A stretch of DNA of 64,000 nt from JBCBGF01 sp038526915 (lineage in GTDB: Bacteria > Pseudomonadota > Alphaproteobacteria > Rhodobacterales > Rhodobacteraceae), in contig JBCBGF010000007.1 of NCBI GenBank assembly GCA_038526915.1, positions 1 to 64,000 on the forward strand. The letters run 5' to 3'. Position numbers and translations under genes: made by a program. Positions 1 to 8,856 of the stretch are shown one piece after another. The notes under the pieces are model-generated. The model saw only the letters and a program-made list of their open reading frames with translations. It was not told the DNA's origin and made no database searches. Numbering within the stretch: the stretch's first letter is position 1; the number at the start of each line of letters is the position of its first letter.

Positions 1-1106
1 CTCACCATCACCGGCCCTGCGACGCCGCCCGGGGCCGCATCGAGGTGCACTTGTGCCGTCCGCTCGGTGCTGTTGCGCAGGTAGGCGACCTCGACGACGG
101 CGCCCAGGCCGCTGGTGGATAGGCGAAACTCCAGCTCGGCCTCGGCATCCACGCGCAGGCCGTTGATCGCCAGAACAATATCGCCGCGGCTGAGACCTGC
201 GGCGGCAAAGGGGCTCTCAGCATGGATATCGTTGATCAAAACGCCCCGCGGTGCCGGCTGTCCCAGGGCCTGGGCCAGGGCGTGGTCGACCTCCTGTACC
301 TGCAGCCCGGCCCAGGGTTTCTGGAAGGCCCGGCCACCCGCGCGCGCCTGCGCCACATATTGCGCAACGAGGTTGGAGGGGATTGCAAAGCCGATACCGT
401 TTGAGCCGCCGGACCGGGTCAGGATGGACGTATTCACCCCGATCAGGCGCCCCGCCATATCCACCAGCGCGCCGCCGGAGTTGCCCGGATTGATCGGCGC
501 GTCGGTCTGGATGTAGTAGCCCGCGCGGTTTTCCATCCCGCCCCCGCTGCGCGCGAGACCCGACACGATGCCGCTGGTCACGGTCTGGCCCACACCGAAC
601 GGGTTGCCGATGGCCAAAACCAGATCGCCCACTTCGATGACATCGCTATTACCAAGCTCCACCACCGGAAGGTCGGCGGCGTCGATCAATCGGATGACCG
701 CCAGATCGGCCTCTGCGTCACTGAGCAGGATCTCGGCGTCGAACTCGCGGCGATCGGACAGGACGACCCGGATCTCTTGCGCATCGCCGACGACGTGATG
801 GTTCGAGACGACGACACCATCCGCGCCCACAATCACCCCGGACCCGAGCGAGTTTTCCAGCCGCGGAACGGCCCGGCCCGACCGTCCGAAAAACTGGGAA
901 AAGAAGGGATCGCCCGCGAAAGGGCTGACGCGCTGCTCCACCACGCGGGTGGCATAGATGTTGACCACAGCTGGGGCAGAGGCGCGGGCCACCGGGGCAA
1001 ACCCCAGCTGAACTTCGGCCAGGCTACTCGGGACGCGGTCTTGCGCCTGCGCAATTGCCGGGATTGGCAGGGCGATCGACACCAGCAGCGCCAAGATACG
1101 CCACAT
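1..1106 (-). CDS. HtrA/DegP-family periplasmic serine protease (C-terminus cut by window edge)
   Basis: Trypsin-like serine endoprotease of the HtrA family, which degrades misfolded proteins in the periplasm. The 368 visible residues start with a signal peptide (about 1-21, ending AQA). The protease domain has a complete catalytic triad: His104 in SNHHVV, Asp134 in DLAVIRL and Ser210 in NPGNSGGAL. A PDZ domain begins near residue 262 and runs to the window edge, so a stop and any second PDZ domain lie outside. The ATG at 1106 is chosen because AGGAGG sits 7 bases upstream; an in-frame GTG directly before it is less well placed. A candidate FNR-type operator and a TATAAT hexamer lie upstream. 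DegP, DegQ and DegS types cannot be told apart without the C-terminus. Confidence 0.93.
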   Translation of the reverse strand, partial: MWRILALLVSIALPIPAIAQAQDRVPSSLAEVQLGFAPVARASAPAVVNIYATRVVEQRVSPFAGDPFFSQFFGRSGRAVPRLENSLGSGVIVGADGVVVSNHHVVGDAQEIRVVLSDRREFDAEILLSDAEADLAVIRLIDAADLPVVELGNSDVIEVGDLVLAIGNPFGVGQTVTSGIVSGLARSGGGMENRAGYYIQTDAPINPGNSGGALVDMAGRLIGVNTSILTRSGGSNGIGFAIPSNLVAQYVAQARAGGRAFQKPWAGLQVQEVDHALAQALGQPAPRGVLINDIHAESPFAAAGLSRGDIVLAINGLRVDAEAELEFRLSTSGLGAVVEVAYLRNSTERTAQVHLDAAPGGVAGPVMV

Positions 1107-1175
1107 CACGAAACCTCCTGAGTGCAACGCCCGCGATATAGGCGCGGCACGACCATTTTGAAGCCTTGGACGCGT

Positions 1176-1226
1176 ATTATATCAGTCTTTGAATGTTAGA
1201 TTGCCGCGTCGCTTGATATGGATCAA
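1176..1226 (-). promoter_or_regulatory. Putative promoter with FNR/FnrL-type box upstream of the HtrA protease
   Basis: Bases 1213-1226 read TTGATATGGATCAA, a perfect TTGAT-N4-ATCAA dyad matching the consensus of FNR-type oxygen regulators (FnrL in Rhodobacteraceae). On the minus strand a perfect TATAAT lies at 1181-1176, about 70 bases before the protease start. If it is the -10 element, the box is centred near -50, which is neither classical activator position (-41.5 or -61.5). The true start site may therefore differ, or the box may act otherwise. No good -35 hexamer is visible, which suits an activator-dependent promoter. Confidence 0.5.
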
Positions 1227-1263
1227 CACGCAGCGCCGGAAGATCATCGGGATGGGTCGATAT

Positions 1264-1659
1264 CTATGCGGCACCGGCCTTTTCTTCGACAGCGTTGGCG
1301 AGTGATTCCGCCCGTGCGGCGAGTTCTGCCAGAGTGTCGGTCACGTTGCTGGGGATTACGGCGACCTCAACTGTTTCGCGCTGCAGCGCGGCCTCACGCG
1401 CCTCTTCCAGTTCGGCCGTGAGAGAGCCCACCTGCTTTTCCATCGCGCGCAGCTTGTCATCAGTCCCTGCGGCCTTGTCCGCTAGAAGAAGGCCCGCCAT
1501 CAAAAGCATGCGCGCTTCGGGCATCCGCCCGATCTGGTTGAGAAGCGTGGATGCTTCGTTGTCGAGCATCTGTGCCGCTGAGCGCAGGAAATGTTCTTCC
1601 CCCTCTTGGCAGGCCACCTGAAACTCGCGTCCGCCAATGGTGATCGTGACCTCAGGCAT
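1264..1659 (-). CDS. zapA: Cell division protein ZapA
   Basis: Cytoplasmic Z-ring-associated protein that cross-links FtsZ filaments. At 131 residues it has the ZapA layout: an N-terminal strand region (MPEVTITIGGREF), a helix with the family pattern around residues 25-60 (LRSAAQMLDNE, then LLMAGLLLAD) and a C-terminal coiled coil rich in Glu, Ala and Leu. It is the second gene of a minus-strand pair, its start overlapping the end of the preceding coiled-coil gene by 8 bases, so the two are probably translationally coupled. The position beside transketolase is usual for alphaproteobacteria. Confidence 0.9.
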   Translation of the reverse strand: MPEVTITIGGREFQVACQEGEEHFLRSAAQMLDNEASTLLNQIGRMPEARMLLMAGLLLADKAAGTDDKLRAMEKQVGSLTAELEEAREAALQRETVEVAVIPSNVTDTLAELAARAESLANAVEEKAGAA

Positions 1660-2113
1660 TTGCGCTCTCCTCCAAGATGGGTTCGATGGTGGCCAGCACC
1701 CGGTCGATTTCAGCCCGGTCCCCGGCTTGCAGGGTTTTCAACGCCTCAAGCTCGGCCTGGAGTGCGGCATTGACCAGTTCGGCATCGGCCAGACCTTCGG
1801 CGTTGGCGCTGCGCAGGGCCGCGTTCGAGGCGCGGAGTTCCGCATTGACGCCACGGACTTGCTGCAGATCGGCATCGGTGTCGGTCAGGGCCTTGCGCAG
1901 GGATGCGACCTCGGCCTCAAGCGTGGCTACCGTGGTTTCCTGCGTTTCACGGATTGCCCGCACCCGCTCTTCCAGCTGGGCGTTGGCCATCCGTTCGGCT
2001 TCCAGCGCTTCGGCCAATCCGGCATCGGCGGCGCTGCTGAGCCGGTCGACCCCGTTTCCGATCCGGTCGAGCGCCGCGGTAATTCTGCGTTCAAGCTCGC
2101 TAATGTCGGTCAT
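1652..2113 (-). CDS. Conserved coiled-coil protein upstream of zapA
   Basis: 153-residue cytoplasmic protein of unknown function, predicted almost entirely helical. After a short N-terminal segment (MTDISELERRITAALDRIG) it is a long coiled coil rich in Ala, Glu and Leu (about 30-150). There is no signal peptide or catalytic motif. The ATG at 2113 is preferred over an in-frame start at 2176 because an AGGGG ribosome site lies just upstream and the N-terminus then looks natural. It is divergent from transketolase and overlaps zapA, which suggests a cell-division role alongside ZapA. That role is inference from position only. Confidence 0.75.
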   Translation of the reverse strand: MTDISELERRITAALDRIGNGVDRLSSAADAGLAEALEAERMANAQLEERVRAIRETQETTVATLEAEVASLRKALTDTDADLQQVRGVNAELRASNAALRSANAEGLADAELVNAALQAELEALKTLQAGDRAEIDRVLATIEPILEESANA

Positions 2114-2249
2114 CAGCCCCTCGTCTTCTGCCTGGGTGCCCCGCACCTTCTGGTGCAAGAGCGAATCGTATCGCACTGTGTTTGTGCGACTTTACCGCTT
2201 TGGTGTCTGAATGCACGCCCCCCTCGCAAAACCCCGCCGATCGACCTGC

Positions 2250-2277
2250 TTGAACTTGGCCCCGAGGCTGGTATCAG
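2250..2277 (+). promoter_or_regulatory. Candidate sigma-70-like promoter of tkt
   Basis: TTGAAC (2250-2255) and TATCAG (2272-2277) are separated by 16 bases and lie about 45 bases before the transketolase GTG. Spacing and position are plausible; the hexamers are imperfect. The call rests only on consensus similarity. Confidence 0.35.
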
Positions 2278-2321
2278 TCGCGCGATCTCCCGGCAGGACA
2301 GACGCGAAGGACAGGGCGCCC

Positions 2322-4370
2322 GTGGACATAGCCACCTTGAAAGAGCTTCACCCCGATCACTGGAAAAAAGCCTGCGCGATCCGCGTTTTGGCCATGGACG
2401 CGGTGCAGGCCGCCAATTCGGGCCACCCCGGCATGCCGATGGGCATGGCCGATGTCGCGACGGTTCTGTTTGAAAAACACCTGAAGTTCGATGCCGCGGC
2501 CCCGCATTGGCCGGATCGCGATCGGTTCATCCTGTCGGCGGGCCATGGGTCGATGCTGCTTTATGCGCTGCTGCACCTGACCGGGTATGAGGACATGACG
2601 CTGGAGCAACTGAAGAACTTCCGGCAATGGGGCTCGATCACCGCGGGCCACCCCGAATACGGGCATGCGACGGGCATCGAGACAACGACCGGGCCGCTGG
2701 GTCAGGGTCTGGCAAATTCGGTGGGCTTTGCGATCGCCGAAGAGGCGCTCAGGGCGCGGTTCGGCAAGAAGGTGGTGGATCACTACACCTATGTCATCGC
2801 GGGCGACGGATGCCTGATGGAAGGCGTCAGCCATGAGGCGATTGGTCTGGCGGGCATGCAGAAGCTGGGCCGCTTGATCGTGCTGTGGGACGACAACAAC
2901 ATCTCCATCGATGGTGAGGTCACCCTGTCCGACATCACCGACCAGCAGCAGCGGTTCCGCGCGGCGGGCTGGCAGGTGCTGAGCTGTGATGGCCACGACC
3001 CCGAGGATATCGACGCCGCGCTGACCAAGGCGAAGACGTCGAAAAAGCCCACGATGATCGCGTGCAAGACGCATATCGGCTTTGGCTCGCCCAACAAGCA
3101 GGACACGAAGGGGGCGCATGGCTCCCCCCTTGGTCCTGAAGAGATCCTGGCGACGCGTGCGGCCTATGGGTGGACGCACGGACCATTCGAGATCCCAGGC
3201 GATGTGAAATCTGCGTGGGAAGCGATCGGTCGACAGGGTGCAGGCGAACACGAGGCGTGGGCTGCGCGGTTTGCGGGCCTGTCGGCGAGCCGTCAGGCCG
3301 AGTTCAACCGCGTGATGGCGGGCGAGATGCCCAAGAAACTGGCGGGAACGATCCGGGCGCTGAAAAAGCAGGTGTCAGAGGAGCAGCCCAAGGTGGCGAC
3401 GCGCAAATCGTCGGAGATGGTGCTGACCGCGATCAACCCGGTTCTGCCCGAAACCGTCGGCGGATCGGCGGACCTGACGGGGTCGAACAACACGCTGACG
3501 CCGGATCTGGGGATCTTTGAACCCACCAACCGCAAGGGCCGCTATGTGCATTACGGTATCCGCGAACACGGGATGGCAGCGGCCATGAACGGGATGGTTC
3601 TGCATGGCGGTGTGAAGCCCTATGGCGGGACGTTCATGTGCTTTACCGATTATGCCCGTGGCGCGATGCGGCTGTCGTCGCTGATGGGTGTGGCGCCGGT
3701 TTATGTGATGACGCATGACTCCATCGGCTTGGGCGAAGACGGGCCGACGCACCAGCCGGTGGAACATCTGGCGATGCTGCGCGCGACACCGAATGTGCAC
3801 GTGTTCCGGCCCGCCGATACGGTGGAAACGGCAGAGGCCTGGGAACTGGCGTTGTCCGCCACCAAGACCCCCAGCGTTTTGTCGCTGACGCGGCAGGGCC
3901 TGCCCACGGTCCGGACCGAGCACAAGATGAAGAACCTCACGGCACAGGGCGCCTATGTCCTGGCCGAGGCCGAGGGCAAGCGGCAGGCGATCCTGATGGC
4001 CACGGGATCAGAAGTGTCGGTGGCCCTGGCCGCGCGCGATCTTTTGCAGGCCGACGGGATCGGCACGCGGGTGGTCTCGATGCCCTGTTGGGAGCTGTTT
4101 GAGGAACAGGACGAGGCCTATCGTAAGAAGGTGCTGCCAGCCGGCCCGGTGCGGGTGGCGGTCGAGGCGATGATCCGCTTTGGCTGGGATCGCTGGCTTT
4201 TCGGCGAACGTGGCAAGCGCGAGAAGTCGGGCTTTGTGGGCATGCACGGGTTTGGCGCGTCGGCACCTGCCGGTGATCTCTACCGCGAGTTCGGGATCAC
4301 CGCCAATGCCGTGGCTGCCAAGGCCAAGGATCTGATCGAAGGGCGTTGGGTGCCTGATCCGCGGGTGTGA
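2322..4370 (+). CDS. tkt: Transketolase
   Basis: Thiamine-diphosphate enzyme of the non-oxidative pentose phosphate pathway that moves two-carbon units between ketose and aldose phosphates. The 682 residues are close to the family norm of about 660-680. The order is pyrophosphate-binding domain with HPGMPMG near the start, the GDG...NN cofactor motif (GDGCLMEG about residue 160, WDDNNISIDG about 190), pyrimidine-binding domain and C-terminal domain. The GTG at 2322 is chosen because homologues begin close to IATLKELHPDHW; the in-frame ATG at 2211 would add 37 Arg- and Pro-rich residues of no family character. It is divergent from the zapA pair and is followed by a family-type repeat with hairpins. 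Confidence 0.95.
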   Translation: MDIATLKELHPDHWKKACAIRVLAMDAVQAANSGHPGMPMGMADVATVLFEKHLKFDAAAPHWPDRDRFILSAGHGSMLLYALLHLTGYEDMTLEQLKNFRQWGSITAGHPEYGHATGIETTTGPLGQGLANSVGFAIAEEALRARFGKKVVDHYTYVIAGDGCLMEGVSHEAIGLAGMQKLGRLIVLWDDNNISIDGEVTLSDITDQQQRFRAAGWQVLSCDGHDPEDIDAALTKAKTSKKPTMIACKTHIGFGSPNKQDTKGAHGSPLGPEEILATRAAYGWTHGPFEIPGDVKSAWEAIGRQGAGEHEAWAARFAGLSASRQAEFNRVMAGEMPKKLAGTIRALKKQVSEEQPKVATRKSSEMVLTAINPVLPETVGGSADLTGSNNTLTPDLGIFEPTNRKGRYVHYGIREHGMAAAMNGMVLHGGVKPYGGTFMCFTDYARGAMRLSSLMGVAPVYVMTHDSIGLGEDGPTHQPVEHLAMLRATPNVHVFRPADTVETAEAWELALSATKTPSVLSLTRQGLPTVRTEHKMKNLTAQGAYVLAEAEGKRQAILMATGSEVSVALAARDLLQADGIGTRVVSMPCWELFEEQDEAYRKKVLPAGPVRVAVEAMIRFGWDRWLFGERGKREKSGFVGMHGFGASAPAGDLYREFGITANAVAAKAKDLIEGRWVPDPRV

Positions 4371-4376
4371 GGCCGT

Positions 4377-4438
4377 GGGGGGCGCTGCCCCCCGCACCTG
4401 ACGGTGCGTCCCCCCGGGATATTTCAAAAGCGAAGAAG
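4377..4438 (+). repeat. Extragenic palindromic repeat, copy 1 (may also end tkt transcription)
   Basis: Two successive hairpins (GGGGGGC-GCT-GCCCCCC at 4377-4393 and GCACC-TGAC-GGTGC at 4394-4407) are followed by CGGGATATTTC and a purine-rich AAGCGAAGAAG tail ending at 4438. A similar unit follows mazG (34554-34604) and an inverted partial copy lies at 34727-34761. There is no T-tract directly after the first hairpin, so terminator activity is uncertain. Confidence 0.7.
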
Positions 4439-4449
4439 CGCGGACGCAG

Positions 4450-5403
4450 TCAGGGCGTTTGTGACTTGAACCGGGCGGCCACCGGCATGAGGACGTGGGT
4501 GACAATGGGAATGAGGGCAAAACCTACCGCGAGCCCAATCAGCCCGTCGAGAAACGCCGTGGCAAACCAGTTCAGAAACCCCGCCCCGCCGGAGACCGCT
4601 TTGGCTGCGGCCTTGATCGTGTCATAGGGCGCGTGGACGCCCATCTCGTGCAACCCGTGCACGATGATGGCACCGCCCACCCAGATCATCGCTGCCGTTC
4701 CGATGATCACCAGAAGCTTCAGCACATAGGGCATCGCGCGCACGATCCCTTCGCCGATCTTGCGGGTCGCTTCGCTCCGCCCCTTGGCGGCGAGATGCAG
4801 ACCGACATCATCGGCCTTCACGATCACAGCAACGGCCCCGTAGACTGCCACGGTGATCAGGATGCCGGCCACCCCGAGGGCCGCGCCCTGAAACCAGATC
4901 GACAGACCGGCGGGCAGTGCGGCGAGCGTGATCGTCATGATCTCGGCAGACAGGATGAAGTCGGTCTTGATCGCGCCCTTGACCTTTTCCTCCTCCAGAT
5001 GCGCGTCAGCGACCTTGGCGGCATAGACATCTTGGGCATGGGTGTCGTGGGGGTTCAGCACATGCCAGACCTTTTCCGCCCCCTCGAAACACAGGTAACA
5101 GCCGCCCAGCATCAGCAAGGGCGGGATGGCCCAGGGGGCGAAACTGGCCAGCAACAGGGCGATCGGCAAGAGGATCACCAGCTTGTTGAAGAACGATCCC
5201 TTGGCGATGCTCCAAACAATCGGCAGTTCCCGATCCGCCGAAAAGCCGTGGACGTATTTCGGGGTCACGGCGGCGTCATCGATCACGGCACCCGCTGCCT
5301 TGGACGATGCTTTGACGGCCTGGCTGACCACATCATCTACTGAAGCTGCCGCCACTTTCGCGATTGCCGCGACATCGTCCAAGAGGGCCAGTAATCCGCT
5401 CAT
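4450..5403 (-). CDS. DUF808 (YedI-type) inner-membrane protein
   Basis: 317-residue integral membrane protein of the DUF808/YedI family, whose biochemical role is not established. The N-terminus MSGLLALLDDVAAIAK is characteristic. It is followed by a conserved soluble stretch (TPKYVHGFSADRELPIV) and several hydrophobic segments (about 70-105, 155-200, 220-250 and 275-310). It is convergent with tkt across the repeat at 4377-4438 and shows no operon partner. The start at 5403 gives the standard family N-terminus. Confidence 0.88.
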   Translation of the reverse strand: MSGLLALLDDVAAIAKVAAASVDDVVSQAVKASSKAAGAVIDDAAVTPKYVHGFSADRELPIVWSIAKGSFFNKLVILLPIALLLASFAPWAIPPLLMLGGCYLCFEGAEKVWHVLNPHDTHAQDVYAAKVADAHLEEEKVKGAIKTDFILSAEIMTITLAALPAGLSIWFQGAALGVAGILITVAVYGAVAVIVKADDVGLHLAAKGRSEATRKIGEGIVRAMPYVLKLLVIIGTAAMIWVGGAIIVHGLHEMGVHAPYDTIKAAAKAVSGGAGFLNWFATAFLDGLIGLAVGFALIPIVTHVLMPVAARFKSQTP

Positions 5404-5486
5404 ATCGCACCTGTCTGTGTCGCGGGCACCCTAGCGTGCGCGGGCGCCCGTGCAACGGGAAAGCCGCGGCGCCCTTCCCCCCTTGC

Positions 5487-6299
5487 TTAGAGCGCGGGGT
5501 GGCGGTTGACGTCCTTGTAGAGCAGATAGCGAAATGGCTCGGGCCCGCCGGCATAGCAGGCCTGCGGGCAGAACGCGCGGAGCCACAGAAAATCCCCGGC
5601 CTCCACCTCGACCCAGTCGGCGTTCAGCCGGTAGACCGCTTTGCCCTGCAGCACATAGAGCCCGTGTTCCATCACATGAGTCTCGGCGAACGGGATCACT
5701 GCGCCGGGTTGGAAGGTCACGATATTGACGTGAAAGTCGTGGGCCAGATCAGCGGGATCGACAAAGCGCTGGGTTGCCCAAGTGCCGCCTGTGTCCGGCA
5801 TCGGCGTCGGCTCGACGCGTGTCTCATGCGTGACGAAGGCCGCGGGCGGGGCGATGCCCTCCACCGTCTGGTAGGCTTTGCGGATCCAGTGGAACGTGGC
5901 CACCCCCTGCCCGCGGTTCCGGATTTGCCAGTCGCACCCGGCGGGCAGAAAGGCATAGGCCCCCGGCGAGAGGTCGTGATCGACGCCGGAGACCGACAGG
6001 GTCGGGGCACCGTCTGTCACGAAGAGGACGGCTTGCGCGGAGGGATCGACCTCGGGCCGGTCGGACCCGCCGCCGGGGGCAAGCTCCGTGATCGTCTGGC
6101 TGAAGGTTTCGGCAAAGCCCGACAGGGGCCGCGCCAGAACCCAGCCGCGCGCGCCGTGCCAATGGGGGAAGGCCGAGGTGACGATGTCAGACTGCACCCC
6201 GCGGGGGATCACGGCATAGGCATCGGTGAAGACGGCCCGCCCGGTCAGAAGCTGCGATTGCGGCGGCAGGCCACCGGGCGGATTGGCGTAAGATGTCAT
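5487..6299 (-). CDS. allE: (S)-ureidoglycine aminohydrolase-like bicupin (AllE/YlbA family)
   Basis: 270-residue two-cupin protein. The C-terminal cupin carries FAETHVMEHGLYVLQG, which fits the Mn-binding His/Glu pattern of AllE, followed by the family-like end YLLYKDVNRHPAL. AllE releases ammonia from (S)-ureidoglycine in purine breakdown. No allantoinase, uricase or other ureide gene is present here; the gene instead ends a run encoding a Rieske oxygenase and a DAO/GcvT dehydrogenase, so it may act on another nitrogen compound or belong to a separate unit. The ATG at 6299 gives MTSYANPPGG; an upstream start would add unrelated sequence. In the 91-base gap before it lies a small hairpin (GCCTTT-GGCA-AAAGGC, 6322-6337). 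Confidence 0.78.
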   Translation of the reverse strand: MTSYANPPGGLPPQSQLLTGRAVFTDAYAVIPRGVQSDIVTSAFPHWHGARGWVLARPLSGFAETFSQTITELAPGGGSDRPEVDPSAQAVLFVTDGAPTLSVSGVDHDLSPGAYAFLPAGCDWQIRNRGQGVATFHWIRKAYQTVEGIAPPAAFVTHETRVEPTPMPDTGGTWATQRFVDPADLAHDFHVNIVTFQPGAVIPFAETHVMEHGLYVLQGKAVYRLNADWVEVEAGDFLWLRAFCPQACYAGGPEPFRYLLYKDVNRHPAL

Positions 6300-6390
6300 G
6301 GGCGCACCTGACAGGATGGCAGCCTTTGGCAAAAGGCCTCGATCGGCGAAAGGACCTTCAGGCAATTCAAGAGAGCCCTGGGGCGCGACC

Positions 6391-8805
6391 CTATCCCCGC
6401 ATCCGCGCCCCGTCACCGTCGAACAAAGGGTCGCTCACCAATCGCGCGGGATGCATGTCGCCCAGGATCTCAATCTCGACCTCAAGGTCCGGGACCGCGC
6501 GGTCGGCAGGGATCAGGCCCAGCGCCACCGATTGCGCGGCCCAATGCGAATAGCCGCCAGAGGTGCAAAAGCCCTGCACCCGCCCGTCGATCCAGATCGG
6601 TTCATAGGCCACGACATCTGCATCCTGCGCATCGACGATGAAGGCACACAGGCGCCGCTTTGGCCCCGCCGCCCGCTCCGCCTCGGCCGCGGCGCGTCCG
6701 ATGAAGTCGGCGGGCTTGGACCAGGCGATGAAGCGATCAAGCCCGGTCTCGCCCGCTGTGTAGTCCGGCGAAAACTCCCGCATCCAGGAGCCGAAGAATT
6801 TGTCGAGCCGTAGTGACATCATCGCCCGCATCCCGAAGGGCCGCATGCCATGCGCCTGTCCGGCCTGCCACAGCGCCTCGAACAAGGCCCGCTGGGATGT
6901 CGGGTCGCAATAGATCTCATAGCCCAGATCGCCGGTATAGCTGACGCGTTGGACCACACAGTCGGCCAGGCCCACCGGGCCGCGGCGCACATCGAGGAAC
7001 CTGAACGCCTCAGTCGAGACATCCATGTCCGTGCAGGCGGCGAGAACCGCACGCGCGGCGGGGCCGGCGATCTGGAAGCCGGTGACGCGATCGGACAGGT
7101 TTTCGACGGTGACGTCCTCTGCCCCATGCACCTCGAACCAGCGCAGATGATAGTCCTGGCTGCCATAGCTCGCGGTCAGGCGGAAGTCGTCCTCGGCCAG
7201 ACAGGACACGGTGAAATCGCCGATCAGCCGACCCGACGGGGCGAGCATCGGGGTCAGGGACAGCCGCCCCGGTTTGGGGATGCGCCCGGCCATGATCCGG
7301 TCGAGCCAGGCCCGCGCCCCGGGCCCTGTAACGCCGAACTTGCCGAAATTGTGCGTCTCGTTGATCCCCACGCCCTCGCGGACCGCGCGCACCTCCTGCG
7401 CTGTTGCCTCCCAGGCGTTTGAGCGGCGAAACGATGGCGTCTCGAACCGTGGCTCATCACCTTCGGCGAAGTAGTTCGGCACCTCCAGCCCGTATTGCGC
7501 ACCCCAGACCGCGCCCATGCGATCCCAGATGTCGTACATCGGCGTGGTGCGGAAGGGCCGCGCGGCGGGCAGTTCTTCGTTGGGATAGCTGACAGAGAAC
7601 CGCCGCTGATAGTTCTCGATCACCTTCGGCACCGTGTATCCCGGCGTTGTCCAGCGGCCAAAGCGGGCGACATCCATGGCGAAGACATCGCGCTCAGGCT
7701 CTCCCTCGACCATCCATTGCGCGAGGCTCAGGCCCACGCCACCGCCCTGGCTGAAGCCCGCCATGACCGCGCAGGCCGACCAGTAATTGCGCAGGCCCGG
7801 GACCGGACCAACCAGCGGGTTGCCATCGGGGGCGAAGGTGAAGGGGCCGTGGATCACCGATTTCACGCCGGCGCGTTCCAGCACCGGGAAGCGCTTGTAG
7901 GCGAAGGCGACCGAGGCCTCGATCTTTTCAAACTGGTCGTTCAGAAGCTCATGCCCGAAATCCCACGGCGTGCCACCAACGGCCCAGGGCTCACAGGGTT
8001 GCTCGTAAAACCCGATGCAGAGGCCTTTGCCCTCTTGCCGCAAATAGCTCTCGCCGCCGGGGTCCATGACATGGGGGAACTCGGAACCGCGTTCATAGAT
8101 CTCGGGAATATCGTCGGTCACGAGGTACTGATGCGCCATGGGGACAAGCGGCAGATAGACGCCGGCCATCGCCGCCACTTCCCGCGCCCAAAGGCCCGCG
8201 GCGTTCACGATGTGCTCGGCATGCACCGTCCCCTGCTCGGTCACCACATCCCAGGTGCCATCGGCCCGCGGATTGGTCTCGATCACCTTGCACTTCGTCA
8301 CGATCTCCGCCCCGCCCATTCGCGCGGCTTTGGCATAGGCGTGGGTCGTGCCTGACGGATCGAGATGGCCATCCAGCGGGTCGTAAAGCGCGCCGATGAT
8401 CCCATCGGTGTTCACCAGTTCGGCCCGTTCCTTGATCTCTGCTGGCCCCAAGATCTCGGTCTCCAGCCCCATGTAGCGATGCTTGGCGCGTTCGGCCTTG
8501 AGCATGTCAAACCGCTCGGGCGTGTCGGCCAGCGTCACCCCGCCCACGTGGTGCAGCCCGCAGGACATGCCGGTGATCTCCTCCAACTCACGGTAGAGCC
8601 GGATCGTGTAGCCCTGCAGCGCCGCCATGTTGGTATCGCCGTTCAGCGTATGGAACCCGCCCGCCGCGTGCCAGGTAGAGCCTGATGTCAGCTCAGACCG
8701 CTCGATCAGCATCACGTCCGCCCAGCCAAGCTTTGTCAGGTGGTAGAGGACCGAACACCCCACGACCCCGCCGCCGATCACAACCACACGCGCCGTTGCC
8801 TTCAT
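6391..8805 (-). CDS. FAD-dependent dehydrogenase with GcvT domain (dimethylglycine/sarcosine dehydrogenase type)
   Basis: 804-residue flavoenzyme. An N-terminal DAO domain starts with the dinucleotide motif VVVIGGGVVGCSV (about 7-19) and runs to roughly 370. A FAO-type linker is followed by a C-terminal GcvT/aminomethyltransferase-like domain (about 430-800, with GDLGYEIYCD). This architecture oxidises N-methyl groups of dimethylglycine, sarcosine or related amines and passes the one-carbon unit to tetrahydrofolate. It lies 51 bases downstream of a 74-residue gene that overlaps a Rieske oxygenase gene, suggesting sequential N-demethylation of a quaternary amine. The substrate is not fixed by sequence. 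The start at 8805 (MKATARVVVIGGG) is preferred; a GTG three codons upstream is also possible. Confidence 0.88.
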   Translation of the reverse strand: MKATARVVVIGGGVVGCSVLYHLTKLGWADVMLIERSELTSGSTWHAAGGFHTLNGDTNMAALQGYTIRLYRELEEITGMSCGLHHVGGVTLADTPERFDMLKAERAKHRYMGLETEILGPAEIKERAELVNTDGIIGALYDPLDGHLDPSGTTHAYAKAARMGGAEIVTKCKVIETNPRADGTWDVVTEQGTVHAEHIVNAAGLWAREVAAMAGVYLPLVPMAHQYLVTDDIPEIYERGSEFPHVMDPGGESYLRQEGKGLCIGFYEQPCEPWAVGGTPWDFGHELLNDQFEKIEASVAFAYKRFPVLERAGVKSVIHGPFTFAPDGNPLVGPVPGLRNYWSACAVMAGFSQGGGVGLSLAQWMVEGEPERDVFAMDVARFGRWTTPGYTVPKVIENYQRRFSVSYPNEELPAARPFRTTPMYDIWDRMGAVWGAQYGLEVPNYFAEGDEPRFETPSFRRSNAWEATAQEVRAVREGVGINETHNFGKFGVTGPGARAWLDRIMAGRIPKPGRLSLTPMLAPSGRLIGDFTVSCLAEDDFRLTASYGSQDYHLRWFEVHGAEDVTVENLSDRVTGFQIAGPAARAVLAACTDMDVSTEAFRFLDVRRGPVGLADCVVQRVSYTGDLGYEIYCDPTSQRALFEALWQAGQAHGMRPFGMRAMMSLRLDKFFGSWMREFSPDYTAGETGLDRFIAWSKPADFIGRAAAEAERAAGPKRRLCAFIVDAQDADVVAYEPIWIDGRVQGFCTSGGYSHWAAQSVALGLIPADRAVPDLEVEIEILGDMHPARLVSDPLFDGDGARMRG

Positions 8806-8817
8806 CGCGCACACCCG

Positions 8818-8850
8818 CCCTTCTTCTTGTTAAAAATACGCAAATCCCGC
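8818..8850 (-). repeat. Possible degenerate copy of the extragenic repeat tail
   Basis: On the minus strand this gap reads CGCGGGATTTGCGTATTTTT followed by AACAAGAAGAAG, resembling the GGGATATTT plus AAGCGAAGAAG tail of the repeats at 4377 and 34554, but without the hairpins. It lies between the 74-residue gene and the dehydrogenase gene, where its purine-rich end could serve as part of the ribosome site. Confidence 0.35.
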
Positions 8851-8856
8851 GCGTTC

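Noticed and set aside
1107..1263. 6S RNA (ssrS) expected near zapA
   Set aside because: The gap downstream of zapA is about the right size, but I could not fold a 6S-like open-bubble structure, and the sequence is better explained as the promoter of the protease gene.
2211..2321. N-terminal extension of transketolase from ATG 2211
   Set aside because: The 37 extra residues are Arg/Pro-rich and unlike the family; GTG 2322 gives the normal start and leaves room for a promoter.
5487..6299. Purine catabolism locus
   Set aside because: Only one AllE-like gene is present; no allantoinase, allantoicase, uricase or xanthine dehydrogenase genes are nearby.
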